From contig NZ_CP034433.1 of NCBI RefSeq assembly GCF_003952345.1, positions 992,001 through 1,056,000 on the forward strand: DNA of 64,000 nt. The letters run 5' to 3'. Below the pieces are notes generated by a model. That model saw only the letters and a program-made list of their open reading frames with translations, made no database searches and was not told where the DNA came from. How positions within the stretch are numbered: the stretch's first letter is position 1; each line of letters opens with the position of its first letter. This DNA comes from Iodobacter ciconiae. Its GTDB lineage: Bacteria > Pseudomonadota > Gammaproteobacteria > Burkholderiales > Chitinibacteraceae. Position numbers and translations under genes: made by a program. Below are positions 16,737 through 26,101 of the stretch, in pieces.

Positions 16737-17792
16737 ATGTTACCCGGCACCAGCCCTATCAGCTTGGTTCAGCACTACCTCAAAGCGCAAGAGGGTGTTG
16801 CTGAAGTTACGCGCATATCTGCCGATGATGTGCGCTATACGGTGGGCGAACGCGTGCATGCCACGGTGGCAAGTCTGTTGCCCAATGGCCGTTTTGCCGT
16901 CCTGATTAAAGATCAATTACTGGATCTGAATTTACCTAGAAACACCGAGCCTGGCGAAAAGCTCGATCTGACCGTGGTAAGCAGCAATCCTAAACTCACT
17001 TTTTCGATTAATAGTAGTGCAACGCCTCAGCCAGCCCTGCCGCAAGAAATGGTGCTTAGTCAGGGTGCGCGGTTTTTATCATCTCTCTTCACAAGGGGAG
17101 AGGTGGGGAAAGAGGGGCTTGCATCTGTATTAAATCAGGCTCGGGCACTGTTTGAAGGCTCACCGGATACTGCAAAGCTGGCAGATAAACTGGCACAAAA
17201 ACTGGCTAATAGCGGCCTGTTTTATGAATCACATCAAGCCGAATGGGTGAATGGCGAACGGCCTTTGCAGTCTTTACTTAAGGAGCCACAAGCCGGGCTG
17301 CTTAAATTGCCCTTGCAGGCTTCTGCAGCCGGTATGGCTGAAAAAAATGCAGCACCTGTGGCTATGCCTGAGGAGGCCAGCTCAGAAAAAACTACTTTGG
17401 CTCCCGATGCCAGTGCCACATTGCGCCACTTGGTTCAACAACAGCTTGATGTGCTGGAGCAGCGCCCCGTTGTGTGGAACGGACAGGCCTGGCCGGGGCA
17501 GCCTGTGCGCTGGGAAGTAGAAGTCGAGAACGAGCGTGAAGGCCGTGGCGAGCAAGATGAAATTCAGCGTGGCTGGCAATCAAGGATGGATTTGCAGCTG
17601 CCTAATTTAGGTAATGTGGGGATTGTTGCTGTTTTACGTGGTGGTGAGTTTGCTTTACGTTTTGAAGCGTCTGCTGAAACTGCTGATAAAATTCTTGCCG
17701 AAACCCAGTCTTTACAAAATCGTTTTGAAGCGGCCGGTCTCACTTTGGTGTCTAGTCAGGTAGTAACAACCGAGCCTGCGAATGCCACGTAA
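16737..17792 (+). CDS. fliK: Flagellar hook-length control protein FliK
   Basis: A secreted ruler that sets hook length and switches the export gate to filament substrates. The Flg_hook C-terminal domain is visible at about residues 275-350 (MDLQLPNLGNVGIVAVLRGG, ALRFEASAETADKILAE). The N-terminal part (ISLVQHYLKAQEGVAEVTR) and an Ala/Pro-rich middle are typical of the betaproteobacterial form. The frame stays open upstream to 16668, but this overlaps the DUF2802 gene; the ATG at 16737, two bases after that gene's stop, is chosen, giving 351 residues. It overlaps the next gene by 11 bases. Confidence 0.85.
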   Translation: MLPGTSPISLVQHYLKAQEGVAEVTRISADDVRYTVGERVHATVASLLPNGRFAVLIKDQLLDLNLPRNTEPGEKLDLTVVSSNPKLTFSINSSATPQPALPQEMVLSQGARFLSSLFTRGEVGKEGLASVLNQARALFEGSPDTAKLADKLAQKLANSGLFYESHQAEWVNGERPLQSLLKEPQAGLLKLPLQASAAGMAEKNAAPVAMPEEASSEKTTLAPDASATLRHLVQQQLDVLEQRPVVWNGQAWPGQPVRWEVEVENEREGRGEQDEIQRGWQSRMDLQLPNLGNVGIVAVLRGGEFALRFEASAETADKILAETQSLQNRFEAAGLTLVSSQVVTTEPANAT

Positions 17793-18111
17793 ATACCCCG
17801 TGAGTACACGTCAGCAGGCTGTTGCACTTGCTTATCAGCAAGGCAGTCGTTCCCCTCGTGTAGTTGCCAAAGGCAAAGGCTTATTGGCCGAGCGGATTAT
17901 CGAGCGCGCTCAGGAGGCAGGCGTGTTTGTGCATGAATCGCCAGAACTGGTTGCGATGCTGATGCAAGTAGATTTAGATCAACATATCCCTCCTCAGCTT
18001 TATCGTGCCATCGCCGAATTGCTGGCCTTCATTTATCATCTGGAGCGCGGAGAAACAGCGATTGAACCTGTTTTTGATTTGCCGCCCATTGCCAACGATC
18101 AGCCAGAGTAA
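17782..18111 (+). CDS. FlhB-like protein (cytoplasmic domain of the export-switch family)
   Basis: A 109-residue stand-alone homologue of the FlhB C-terminal cytoplasmic domain (SRSPRVVAKGKGLLAERIIE, ESPELVAMLMQVDLDQHIPPQLY, AIAELLAFIYHLE). It has no membrane segments, and the NPTH autocleavage site of FlhB is replaced by a STRQ-type sequence, so it resembles the already-cleaved FlhB-CC half. Such small FlhX/YlqH-type proteins can partly replace FlhB-CC in substrate switching. The coupling to fliK by an 11-base overlap fits, because FliK acts on this domain. Confidence 0.85.
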   Translation: MPRKYPVSTRQQAVALAYQQGSRSPRVVAKGKGLLAERIIERAQEAGVFVHESPELVAMLMQVDLDQHIPPQLYRAIAELLAFIYHLERGETAIEPVFDLPPIANDQPE

Positions 18112-18115
18112 ACCC

Positions 18116-19249
18116 ATGCTTCGCCATCATTTAAAAAAGGTAACTTACGCAGTTGCCGCGCTTTTCTTTGCCCTCGGTTTTAACTACGGTAGCTGGGCTT
18201 CCCGTTTACCCGCTATTAAATTACAACTTAATTTAGATCCGGCACAGGTTGGCTTTTTGCTCTTGGCTGCGGGATTGGGGGCTGTTTTTTCCTTTCCGGT
18301 AACCACTGCTGCACTACAACGTTTTGGATCAAAAAAGGTGTGCCTGGGGGCCGGTTTAGCCTTGCCTCTGGTTCTGCCTGCTTTGGCTTTTGCCCCTAAT
18401 TATGGTTTTGCCCTGGTTATTATGGTTTTTGAGGGTGTGGCGCATAGCTGTTTAAATGTGGCGATGAATGCGCAGGGTGTGGCGGTAGAGCTAGAAAGCG
18501 GTCAGCCGATTATGTCCAGGTTGCACGCCGTGTTTAGTCTGGGTGGTTTGGCTGCTGCACTTTTTGCCTCTTTGATGACGGGCGTTTCACCTGATTTATC
18601 TTTGCATCTGTGCATTGTGGCTGTGCTGATCTGGGGGGCTGTGCTGTGGGCTTCGTCACGCTTATTGGTCGATCGCCCTGAGTCTGCAGCAGCAGGAGGC
18701 AAGCATTTTTCATTGCCTACGGGGGTGGCTGTTTTGTTGGGTTTAATCGCTCTTTTTGGTACTATTGTTGAAGGCTCAATGGTTGATTGGACTGCATTAT
18801 ATTTACGCAATGATCTAAATGCTGAGCAGTGGATTGCACCGCTTGGTTTGGCAAGCTTTTCGGGTGCTATGCTCCTGGCTCGCTGGTTTGGAGATGGCTG
18901 GCGTACACGCTGGGGGAGCCGAAAACTTTTGTTTGCAGGTAGTGGTTTTGCAGGGATGGGCCTATTACTAGGCCTGGCGATAGGAGGGGTGATCCCCTCG
19001 CTGATCGCTTTTGCTGTGGTAGGTTTGGGTGTAGCTGCTGTATCACCTTGTGTCTATATGGCAGCAGCAAGGCAGGGAGCCGTGGCGCTGGCTGCGGTGA
19101 CAACGATGGGATCGATTGGCGCTTTAATGGGGCCGCCTATGATTGGTTTTATTGCGCATACCAGTAGCCTGACCTGGGGGTTGGTATTTGTGGCAATGGG
19201 GGCGCTGGTAATTGCAATCTTGGTCAGAAAAATGACCTGGCCAGCTTAA
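18116..19249 (+). CDS. MFS transporter, YbjJ-like
   Basis: A 377-residue inner-membrane carrier of the major facilitator superfamily with about 12 hydrophobic segments. The N-terminal FALGFNYGSWASRLPAIK and the cytoplasmic loop after helix 2 (LQRFGSKKVCLG) resemble the YbjJ/fucose-permease branch. The substrate is unknown. A longer frame opens at 18005 inside the FlhB-like gene, but the ATG at 18116, four bases past that gene's stop, gives the proper N-terminus. It is last in the flagellar run and ends at a strong terminator, so it may be co-transcribed with, but unrelated to, flagellar genes. Confidence 0.85.
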   Translation: MLRHHLKKVTYAVAALFFALGFNYGSWASRLPAIKLQLNLDPAQVGFLLLAAGLGAVFSFPVTTAALQRFGSKKVCLGAGLALPLVLPALAFAPNYGFALVIMVFEGVAHSCLNVAMNAQGVAVELESGQPIMSRLHAVFSLGGLAAALFASLMTGVSPDLSLHLCIVAVLIWGAVLWASSRLLVDRPESAAAGGKHFSLPTGVAVLLGLIALFGTIVEGSMVDWTALYLRNDLNAEQWIAPLGLASFSGAMLLARWFGDGWRTRWGSRKLLFAGSGFAGMGLLLGLAIGGVIPSLIAFAVVGLGVAAVSPCVYMAAARQGAVALAAVTTMGSIGALMGPPMIGFIAHTSSLTWGLVFVAMGALVIAILVRKMTWPA

Positions 19250-19251
19250 GT

Positions 19252-19286
19252 AAAAGGCATCGCGGGTATCCCCGTGATGCCTTTTT
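19252..19286. terminator. Bidirectional intrinsic terminator
   Basis: A 15-bp stem (19252-19266 with 19271-19285, one G-T pair) around a TATC loop. A-run on the left and T-run on the right serve both the MFS gene (plus) and the convergent NSS transporter gene (minus). Confidence 0.9.
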
Positions 19287-19296
19287 CAAATAGAGC

Positions 19297-20655
19297 TTAA
19301 ATTAACCCAAAACCATTTAAAAGAATAATAACGATTAATAGTGGTGCAACATAGCGCAGTAAAATAAACAGTACTTTAATTAGAGCGGGATTATTTAAAG
19401 TACCGCCATTAGATAACGCTTCTTTTAGCTTGGGCAATCCATAAGACCAGCCTGCAAACAGGCAAATTAAAATACCACCTACGGGCATAAGAATATTTGA
19501 GCTGATGTAATCAAATAAATCAAAAGCATTCATGCCAAATAATTTCCAGCTGGCCGTGAGTGATTGTGATAAAGCGGCAGGCACACCAACGAGAGCAATA
19601 GTCAAAATACTGATAGCGGTGGCTTTTTTACGGCTCCAGTTGCGGCGTTCAATTAGCATGGCAACAGGTACTTCCAAAATAGATAAGATAGCACCGGTAG
19701 CAGCAATGGCCGTCAGGATAAAAAACAGCGCCATAAAGATGCTGCCGCCCGGCATGCTGTGAAACACTGCCGGAATAGTGATAAATACTAGGGAAGGGCC
19801 TGCTGCCGGTTCAAAGCCAAAAGCAAATACAGCTGGAAAAATAGCCATTCCGGCAAGTAAAGATACCGTTAAATCAGCAAACATCACGCGGGTTGCCGTA
19901 AGTGGAATATTTTGCTCGGCGCGGAAATAGCTGCCATAAGTGAGCATCGTGCCCATACCGATAGATAGCTTGAAGAAAGCCAATCCGACTGCGGTCAAAA
20001 TGACGGCTGCATTGATTTTGCTAAAGTCCGGGGTAAATAAAAATTCAAGGCCCTGCATTGCTCCGGGTAAAGTCAGGCTGCGGATACAAAGAGCAATCAA
20101 CAGCAAAAATAACACCGGCATCAGTTTTTTGCTAACGACTTCAATGCCTTTGGATACGCCGCACATAACAATGGCACCAGTAAAGCCGAGCACAAGCCAT
20201 TGCCAAATTAGCGCCGATTGCGGGTTGGCGACCAGCTCACCAAATACAGCTTTGGTGTGAGCCGGGTCGGTAGAGCCAAGCTGCCCTGAGAGTGCTTTAA
20301 AAATATAGGCAAAAACCCAACCTGCTACTTCGGTGTAAAAAGACAGAATGAGCACGGCAGCGGCAACACCCATATAGCCAACCAGTTTCCAGGCCTTCTG
20401 GTTTTTTGGAGCCAGCTTTTCAAAGGTTGTGATGGCATTGGCCCGGGATGCACGGCCCAGCATGATTTCCGTAATCATTACAGGTAAGCCAACTAAAAGT
20501 GTGGCAATGATATAAACCAGCAAAAAGCTTGCTCCACCGTTGGTTCCCGTCAGGTAAGGAAATTTCCAGATATTGCCAAGGCCGACAGCGGAGCCCAGAG
20601 TGGCAACAAGTACACCAAAGGTAGAGGTGAATCCGTCGCGGGATGAACTGCTCAT
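19297..20655 (-). CDS. Neurotransmitter:sodium symporter (NSS/SNF) family transporter
   Basis: A sodium-coupled amino-acid-type transporter of 452 residues with 11-12 membrane helices. TM1 carries the family signature GSAVGLGNIWKFPYLTGTNGG split by the unwound substrate site, and TM6 contains the SIGMGTMLTYGSYF region typical of bacterial NSS proteins. Likely substrates are amino acids such as tryptophan, tyrosine or branched-chain residues, but specificity cannot be read from sequence. The ATG is preceded by CAGGAAA on the minus strand. It is divergent from cysM across about 138 bases. Confidence 0.88.
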   Translation of the reverse strand: MSSSSRDGFTSTFGVLVATLGSAVGLGNIWKFPYLTGTNGGASFLLVYIIATLLVGLPVMITEIMLGRASRANAITTFEKLAPKNQKAWKLVGYMGVAAAVLILSFYTEVAGWVFAYIFKALSGQLGSTDPAHTKAVFGELVANPQSALIWQWLVLGFTGAIVMCGVSKGIEVVSKKLMPVLFLLLIALCIRSLTLPGAMQGLEFLFTPDFSKINAAVILTAVGLAFFKLSIGMGTMLTYGSYFRAEQNIPLTATRVMFADLTVSLLAGMAIFPAVFAFGFEPAAGPSLVFITIPAVFHSMPGGSIFMALFFILTAIAATGAILSILEVPVAMLIERRNWSRKKATAISILTIALVGVPAALSQSLTASWKLFGMNAFDLFDYISSNILMPVGGILICLFAGWSYGLPKLKEALSNGGTLNNPALIKVLFILLRYVAPLLIVIILLNGFGLI

Positions 20656-20793
20656 AATGTATTTCCTGTTCTTGAAAGCAAATTAAGTGATGTTTATGTC
20701 TTTAACCCGTGCTTCAGATGCACGCTTAGCTTACTTGTTGAGTGCTAGTCGGGCAGGCACGGGTATAATCAGGGCAAGAAAACGGAGCTCTGC

Positions 20794-21672
20794 ATGTTTA
20801 AGTATCTAGAAGACTTTGTCGGCCATACGCCTTTAGTACGTCTAAAACGAATGCCTGGCAACAGCAGTAATATTGTTTTGGTGAAGCTTGAAGGCAATAA
20901 CCCTGCTGGATCTGTTAAAGACCGGCCTGCATTATCCATGATTCGGCACGCTGCGTTACGGGGTGATATAAAAATAGGCGATACTTTGATCGAAGCTACC
21001 TCGGGCAATACGGGTATTGCCCTGGCGATGGCCGCTGCAGTCATGGGTTATCGAATGGTTTTAATTATGCCCAAGAGCGCCAGCATTGAACGCGTACAAA
21101 GCATGAAAGCTTACGGTGCGGAAGTGATTTTGGAAGAAAGCATGGAAAGCGCTCGTGATTTGGCGCAAATAATGGTGGAAAAAGGGCAGGGCATCGTGCT
21201 TGATCAATTTGCTAATAGTGATAATCCGCTGGCGCATTTTGAAAGTACAGGGCCAGAAATCTGGCAGGATAGCCAGGGTTTGATTACCCACTTTGTATCG
21301 AGTATGGGTACAACTGGCACAATTATGGGCACGGGCCGTTATTTAAAGCAGCAAAATCCAGCGGTACAAGTCATCGGGGTACAGCCTTGTGATGGCGCGC
21401 AAATTCCGGGGATTCGCAAATGGCCCGTTGAGTACGTTCCTGGTATTTGTGATTTTTCTAAGCTGGATCGCATGATGGAAGTCAATCAGGCACTTGCTGA
21501 AGAAACTACGCGTCGTCTGGCAAGGGAAGAAGGTATTTTTGCAGGAATTTCATCGGGTGGTGCTTTGGCAGCCGCCTTGCAATTGTCGCAAGAAGTGGAA
21601 AACGCAGTGATTGTTTCCATTGTATGTGATCGTGGGGATCGTTATCTTTCGACCGGCGTATTCCCTGCGTAA
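20794..21672 (+). CDS. cysM: Cysteine synthase B (O-acetylserine sulfhydrylase B)
   Basis: A PLP enzyme that makes L-cysteine from O-acetylserine with sulfide or thiosulfate. Lys42 in GSVKDRPA binds PLP, TSGNTGIALA holds the substrate loop, and SSMGTTGTIMGTGRYLK is the phosphate-binding region. The KWPVEYVPGI stretch and the 292-residue length favour CysM over CysK. The CGGAG at 20783-20787 supports the ATG at 20794. A TATAAT box at 20764-20769 is a possible -10, but no good -35 is seen. Confidence 0.93.
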   Translation: MFKYLEDFVGHTPLVRLKRMPGNSSNIVLVKLEGNNPAGSVKDRPALSMIRHAALRGDIKIGDTLIEATSGNTGIALAMAAAVMGYRMVLIMPKSASIERVQSMKAYGAEVILEESMESARDLAQIMVEKGQGIVLDQFANSDNPLAHFESTGPEIWQDSQGLITHFVSSMGTTGTIMGTGRYLKQQNPAVQVIGVQPCDGAQIPGIRKWPVEYVPGICDFSKLDRMMEVNQALAEETTRRLAREEGIFAGISSGGALAAALQLSQEVENAVIVSIVCDRGDRYLSTGVFPA

Positions 21673-21930
21673 CAGGTCTGCTTTTTTTTCGGGACTAAAC
21701 GCCTCCTGATTAATTTTTTCATGGAGAGCAGATTTTAAGCGTTAAGCGATAGAGCAAAAAGAAGAGTCCGATTTCGCAGAGAAAGGCATTAAGTGACTGG
21801 TTTTTCTGTGATGCTATGCTGTTTTTTTCTGTAGCCCAAGGTTTTGTGTTCTGAGCATTAAGCTGAAGTGTCTTTATAATCAGGGGATGCTTTGAAGTCC
21901 TCACTTAGATGTATTTGCAAGGAAATAAGC

Positions 21931-22800
21931 ATGACCCCCGTTGATCTGCATTGCCACTCGAACCATTCCGATGGCCTGCTCCCTGCTCGTGAGGTGGTAC
22001 GTAAAGCATTTGAACGGGGCTGCCAGTTGTTTGCACTGACTGATCACGATGAAACGCGCGGACTTGCCGAGGCTGAAGACGAAGCCCGCCAATTAGGAAT
22101 GAAGTTTATTAATGGTGTAGAAATTTCGGTGAGCTGGGGCAAGCATATTTTGCATATCGTTGGTCTTGGCTTTGATCGAAACAATGAAGCGCTGCTGGCG
22201 GGGCTGGCCATTGTCCGATCCGGCCGTGCCGAGCGTGCCGAGCGGATGGCGGCCGAGCTGGATAAGGTGGGGATTCATGGCACCTTAGAAGGCGCCCGGC
22301 AGTATGCGGATAATCCGGAAATCCTGAGCCGTGCTCATTTTGCCCGTCACTTGGTCAAAACCGGTGTCTGTAAAGATATGGGCTCGGTGTTTAAGCGTTA
22401 TCTGGTGCGTGGCAAGCCCGGTTTTGTTGAACATGAATGGGCGCGTTTGCACGAAGCAATTGAATGGATTCGCGGCGCGGGTGGCGTTGCTGTACTCGCT
22501 CATCCTGCCCGTTATGAAATGGGTAATGAAACACTTCGGGTCTTGCTCACCGAGTATAAACGCCTTGGTGGAGAAGCCATTGAGGTGGTTTCCGGCTGCC
22601 ATGGTATTCCTGATGCAGCACGATTTGGCAGGCTGGCTCAGGAGTTTGGTTTTTTAGCGTCTTGCGGCACGGATTATCACGCGACTGGAGAAGGCGCGCG
22701 TGAGCCAGGTCTGAATCCCGATTTACCTATGGACTGCCAGCCTGTCTGGCATCGCTGGTTGCCACCAGAGACGATGTCCTCTTCCTCAACTTTAGGTTAA
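21931..22800 (+). CDS. rnm: PHP-domain 5'-3' exoribonuclease AM (YciV/TrpH family)
   Basis: A metal-dependent phosphoesterase of the PHP family. The E. coli homologue (YciV, earlier TrpH) is RNase AM, which matures 5' ends of 23S and other rRNAs. Metal ligands are visible in DLHCHSNHSDG near the N-terminus, LTDHDETRG, GVEIS, VLAHPARY and the C-terminal CGTDYHATG. Start: the frame opens at 21892, but the ATG at 21931 follows AAGGAAATAAGC and is chosen (289 residues). A TATAAT at 21875-21880 may be its -10. It is three bases from yciO, the same pairing as in E. coli. Confidence 0.9.
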   Translation: MTPVDLHCHSNHSDGLLPAREVVRKAFERGCQLFALTDHDETRGLAEAEDEARQLGMKFINGVEISVSWGKHILHIVGLGFDRNNEALLAGLAIVRSGRAERAERMAAELDKVGIHGTLEGARQYADNPEILSRAHFARHLVKTGVCKDMGSVFKRYLVRGKPGFVEHEWARLHEAIEWIRGAGGVAVLAHPARYEMGNETLRVLLTEYKRLGGEAIEVVSGCHGIPDAARFGRLAQEFGFLASCGTDYHATGEGAREPGLNPDLPMDCQPVWHRWLPPETMSSSSTLG

Positions 22801-22803
22801 ATA

Positions 22804-23427
22804 ATGTCTCAGTTTTTTTCGATTCACGCAGAAAATCCGCAAGCACGCCTTATTAAACAAGCGGTTGATATTATTCGTAAGGGTGGAGTGGTGGTTTACC
22901 CTACGGATTCTTGTTATGCCATCGGCTGTAAGCTTGACTCTAAGGATGCTTTAGAGCGAATCAAGCGTATTCGCCAGTTAGATGACAAGCATCACTTCAC
23001 GCTGGTTTGCAGTGATTTATCGCAAATTGGCACTTACGCTAAAGTGGATAACCGAGTCTACCGCATCCTGAAAGCGACTACTCCCGGTAGTTACACTTTT
23101 ATTTTGGAAGCCTCAAAAGAAGTGCCACGCCGAGTCTGGCATCCTAAGAAATCCACAATTGGTTTGCGTGTACCGGATCATCCAATTGCTTTGGCGATGC
23201 TGGAAGAGCTGGGTGAGCCCATTTTATCGTCTACTTTAGTTCTGCCTGGTGATGAAGATCCTTTAACTGATGCCTGGGAGATTCGTGATCGCCTGGAGCA
23301 TGAGGTTGATCTGGTGATTGAAGGTGGTTATTGCGGGATGGAGCCAACTACGGTGGTGGATTTATCGGGTGATCAGGTGGAGTTGCTGCGCGCTGGTAAG
23401 GGCAGTTTGCTGCCCTTAGGTTTATAA
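22804..23427 (+). CDS. yciO: YciO-type Sua5/YrdC-family protein
   Basis: A 207-residue protein of the YrdC/Sua5 fold, which in its best-known members makes threonylcarbamoyl-AMP for tRNA t6A modification. Family features: GGVVVYPTDSCYAIGC, then IKRIRQLDDKHHFTLVCSDL, GSYTFILEAS and GLRVPDHPIALAMLEELGEPI. The whole sequence matches YciO rather than TsaC, and YciO's exact role is less sure than TsaC's. Its linkage to rnm is conserved in other proteobacteria. Confidence 0.9.
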   Translation: MSQFFSIHAENPQARLIKQAVDIIRKGGVVVYPTDSCYAIGCKLDSKDALERIKRIRQLDDKHHFTLVCSDLSQIGTYAKVDNRVYRILKATTPGSYTFILEASKEVPRRVWHPKKSTIGLRVPDHPIALAMLEELGEPILSSTLVLPGDEDPLTDAWEIRDRLEHEVDLVIEGGYCGMEPTTVVDLSGDQVELLRAGKGSLLPLGL

Positions 23428-23473
23428 CGGCTCAGAGGCAGCCAGCAGCGCATTGAATAAAGAAGGGTATTAA

Positions 23474-24115
23474 ATGGAATTTAATCTGATTCAAAAAATT
23501 GCTATCTGGGCATTGCCGGTTCTGTTTGCTATTACTGCGCATGAAGCGGCGCATGCCTATGTTGCGAAGAAGTTTGGCGATCCAACGGCTTATTTATTAG
23601 GTCGTGTGACATTTAATCCGCTTAAGCATATTGATCCGATCGGAACAATTTTACTGCCCCTGATTTTTCTAATTTTGCCGGGTGGTTTCTTATTTGGCTG
23701 GGCAAAGCCTGTGCCGGTTGATTTTGGGCGGCTAAAAAAACCCAAGCAAGATATGTTATGGGTCGCAGCAGCGGGGCCTGGGGCTAATTTTGCGATGGCG
23801 ATTATATGGGGCCTGTTTTTTAAACTGGCCGAGGGACTTGATGGCAGCTCGTTTCAATTGCCGCTGGCTTATATGTCGCAGGCAGGGATTAGCATTAATG
23901 TGTCTTTGATGGTTTTGAATTTGATCCCGGTGCCGCCACTAGATGGCGGTCGTATTTTGTTGTCTCTGCTGCCTAATCATCTGGCGGCAAGGCTGGCTCT
24001 TGTAGAGCCCTATGGCATGTTTATTTTGATTGGCTTACTGGCTACAGGTGTATTGGGTGGCATTATGGCGCCGTTTATGGCCCTGGCTTATCGTCTCGTT
24101 CATTTTATTGTTTGA
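23474..24115 (+). CDS. Site-2 protease (M50) family membrane metalloprotease
   Basis: A 213-residue multi-spanning protein with the zinc motif HEAAH in TM1 (AITAHEAAHAYVAKKFGDPT) and the second metal-site motif NLIPVPPLDGGRIL toward the C-terminus. It matches the short, PDZ-less group of intramembrane M50 peptidases found widely next to trpS in beta- and gammaproteobacteria. The substrate is unknown. The ATG follows AGAAGGG. It sits between yciO and trpS in one orientation. Confidence 0.88.
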   Translation: MEFNLIQKIAIWALPVLFAITAHEAAHAYVAKKFGDPTAYLLGRVTFNPLKHIDPIGTILLPLIFLILPGGFLFGWAKPVPVDFGRLKKPKQDMLWVAAAGPGANFAMAIIWGLFFKLAEGLDGSSFQLPLAYMSQAGISINVSLMVLNLIPVPPLDGGRILLSLLPNHLAARLALVEPYGMFILIGLLATGVLGGIMAPFMALAYRLVHFIV

Positions 24116-24185
24116 TAAATAGTGCTGCTGCCGGGCAGGCGTTCGTAATGACGCTGCTCTTTGATTGTTTTTTATAGGATTTGCG

Positions 24186-25388
24186 ATGTTCCCCGATCGT
24201 GTTCTTTCTGGTATGCGCCCCACTGGCAAGCTGCATCTTGGTCATTACCACGGTGTATTAAAAAACTGGGTGCAATTACAGAGTGAATACCAGAGCCTGT
24301 TTATGGTGGCTGACTGGCATGCACTGACGACTAATTATGATGATGTCAGCGTAATAGAAAAAAATGTCTGGGATATGGTTATTGACTGGATTGCTGCCGG
24401 GGTGGATCCGGCTCAGGCCTGTATATTTATCCAGAGTCGTGTACCCGAGCATGCAGAATTGCAGCTTTTATTATCAATGATTACACCACTGTCCTGGCTG
24501 GAGCGCGCCCCTAGTTATAAAGACCAGATCGAAAAGCTTAGCCATAAAGACTTGGATACCTTTGGCTTTTTGGGCTACCCGCTATTGCAGGCTGCGGATA
24601 TTTTGCTTTATCGCAGTAATTTAGTGCCGGTTGGCGAGGATCAGGTTCCGCATATTGAAATTACCCGTGATGTGGCGCGCCGTTTTAACCATGTATTTGG
24701 CAAGGAAGCGGGCTTTGCTGAAAAAGCAGAAGCGGCGATTAAGAAAATCGGTGGTAAAAAAGGCAAGCTTTACGATGGATTACGCACTCGTTATCAGCAA
24801 GATGGTGATGTAGACGCCCTGGAAGCGGCACGCTCTCTTTTGCAGGAAACACAGAATTTAAGCCACGGAGACCGGGAAAGATTATTTGGTTATCTGGAAG
24901 GCGGCGGCAAAATGATTTTGCCGGAAGCTCAGCCGCTTCTTACCGAAGCCGCACGCTTACCCGGGCTGGATGGACAAAAGATGTCTAAATCCTATGGCAA
25001 CACGATTAATTTGCGTGAAAGTGCCGATTCGGTAACAAAAAAGATCAGGCAAATGCCTACAGACCCGGCGCGCGCACGCCGTGCGGATGCTGGCGAGCCA
25101 GAGCGCTGTCCTGTATGGAAGCTGCATCAGGTTTATTCATCGCCCGAGGCCAGAAAATGGGTGGTAGAAGGCTGTAAAAGTGCAGGTATCGGGTGCCTGG
25201 AGTGCAAACAGCCGGTGATTGATGGCGTGCTCGCAGAGCAAAAACCGATGTTCGAGCGTGCCCAGCCCTATCTTGAAGACCTGACACTGGTCAAAAGCAT
25301 TGTGGCCGATGGCTGCGAGCGGGCAAGAGATCTGGCCAGGGACACGATGCGGGATGTACGTGAAGCAATGGGGCTGTCTTATTACTAG
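24186..25388 (+). CDS. trpS: Tryptophanyl-tRNA synthetase
   Basis: A class I aminoacyl-tRNA synthetase that charges tRNA-Trp. The HIGH motif appears as LHLGHYHG after RPTGK, and KMSKS as GQKMSKSYGN. At 400 residues it is the long form typical of betaproteobacteria, with an extra segment (EAARSLLQETQNLSHGDRERL and following) before KMSKS. The frame opens from a TTG at 24165, but the ATG at 24186 is preceded by TAGGA and gives the standard MFPDRVLSGMRPTG start. Confidence 0.96.
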   Translation: MFPDRVLSGMRPTGKLHLGHYHGVLKNWVQLQSEYQSLFMVADWHALTTNYDDVSVIEKNVWDMVIDWIAAGVDPAQACIFIQSRVPEHAELQLLLSMITPLSWLERAPSYKDQIEKLSHKDLDTFGFLGYPLLQAADILLYRSNLVPVGEDQVPHIEITRDVARRFNHVFGKEAGFAEKAEAAIKKIGGKKGKLYDGLRTRYQQDGDVDALEAARSLLQETQNLSHGDRERLFGYLEGGGKMILPEAQPLLTEAARLPGLDGQKMSKSYGNTINLRESADSVTKKIRQMPTDPARARRADAGEPERCPVWKLHQVYSSPEARKWVVEGCKSAGIGCLECKQPVIDGVLAEQKPMFERAQPYLEDLTLVKSIVADGCERARDLARDTMRDVREAMGLSYY

Positions 25389-25422
25389 GAATAGAGTTGG
25401 TGCGCGGTAAACAGGAGGTAAT

Positions 25423-25767
25423 ATGTCAGAAAAAAAACGCAGTGCAGTATTGCCGGTTGTTCTAATTGCAGTGGGTGGCGGCTGGTTAATTAACGAGCTG
25501 CAATTGATGCCGCAAATGGGCACATTAATTATTCTGGGGTTGATTGCTGCGGGGATTGCTGTGCTGGCATTGGAAGGAATAAATAAATCCAGCGTGGTTA
25601 CTGCACCAATGTTGATTGCAGCAGGCTTTGCACTCTATTTGAAGGATTATCATGCAATCGGACTTAAACTTTCTATTCCAGCCTTAATGGTTTTGGCTGG
25701 CTTATTGATGTTATTGGCAAGATCCAGCCATATTGCGGACCGGGCAGAGCAGAATATACAGGAATAG
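25423..25767 (+). CDS. Small LiaF-like/DUF5668-type membrane protein
   Basis: A 114-residue protein with four hydrophobic segments (about 10-27, 33-53, 60-77 and 86-103), resembling the LiaF transmembrane-repeat domain (VVLIAVGGGWLINELQLM). The function is not known; the family is linked to envelope stress sensing in Gram-positives. It has a very strong Shine-Dalgarno site (CAGGAGGT), so it is probably well translated. It follows trpS by 34 bases. Confidence 0.65.
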   Translation: MSEKKRSAVLPVVLIAVGGGWLINELQLMPQMGTLIILGLIAAGIAVLALEGINKSSVVTAPMLIAAGFALYLKDYHAIGLKLSIPALMVLAGLLMLLARSSHIADRAEQNIQE

Positions 25768-25805
25768 AGAGATCGCTTTAAAAAGAGACATCACTTAACC
25801 ATGCT

Positions 25806-26096
25806 TTAATCCAGGTTAACGACGGCATGCAGGGCGGCAAAAGCGCGTTTTTGTTCTGCTGTCCACTGTTTTATTGTGTATTCGGTACTTGCTGCTGCAG
25901 CTCGATCATTAAACTCAACAACCGCCAATAATTTAATGGGCGGGTGAATTCGCGTATAGCGGGCACCTTTGCCACTTGCATGGGCAGCATAGCGTTTTTC
26001 TACATCCACGGTAATTCCTGTATAAATTGAATAATTCTGGCATTCGATCAGGTATACGAACCATGGTTTGTAGGGGCTTGTTAATTCTTTAGGCAT
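25806..26096 (-). CDS. GIY-YIG nuclease family protein
   Basis: A 96-residue single-domain GIY-YIG protein of the YhbQ/UPF0213 type. The paired strands WFVYLIEC and SIYTGIT, the arginine in KRYAAH and the glutamate in STEYTIKQW correspond to the catalytic core. Its role (DNA repair nuclease) is only inferred for this group. The frame opens at 26120 with ATGATG, but that would overlap the divergent gene starting at 26102; the internal ATG at 26096 is preferred, leaving just 5 bases between the two starts. Neither start has a strong Shine-Dalgarno site. Confidence 0.82.
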   Translation of the reverse strand: MPKELTSPYKPWFVYLIECQNYSIYTGITVDVEKRYAAHASGKGARYTRIHPPIKLLAVVEFNDRAAAASTEYTIKQWTAEQKRAFAALHAVVNLD

Positions 26097-26101
26097 ATTG
26101 T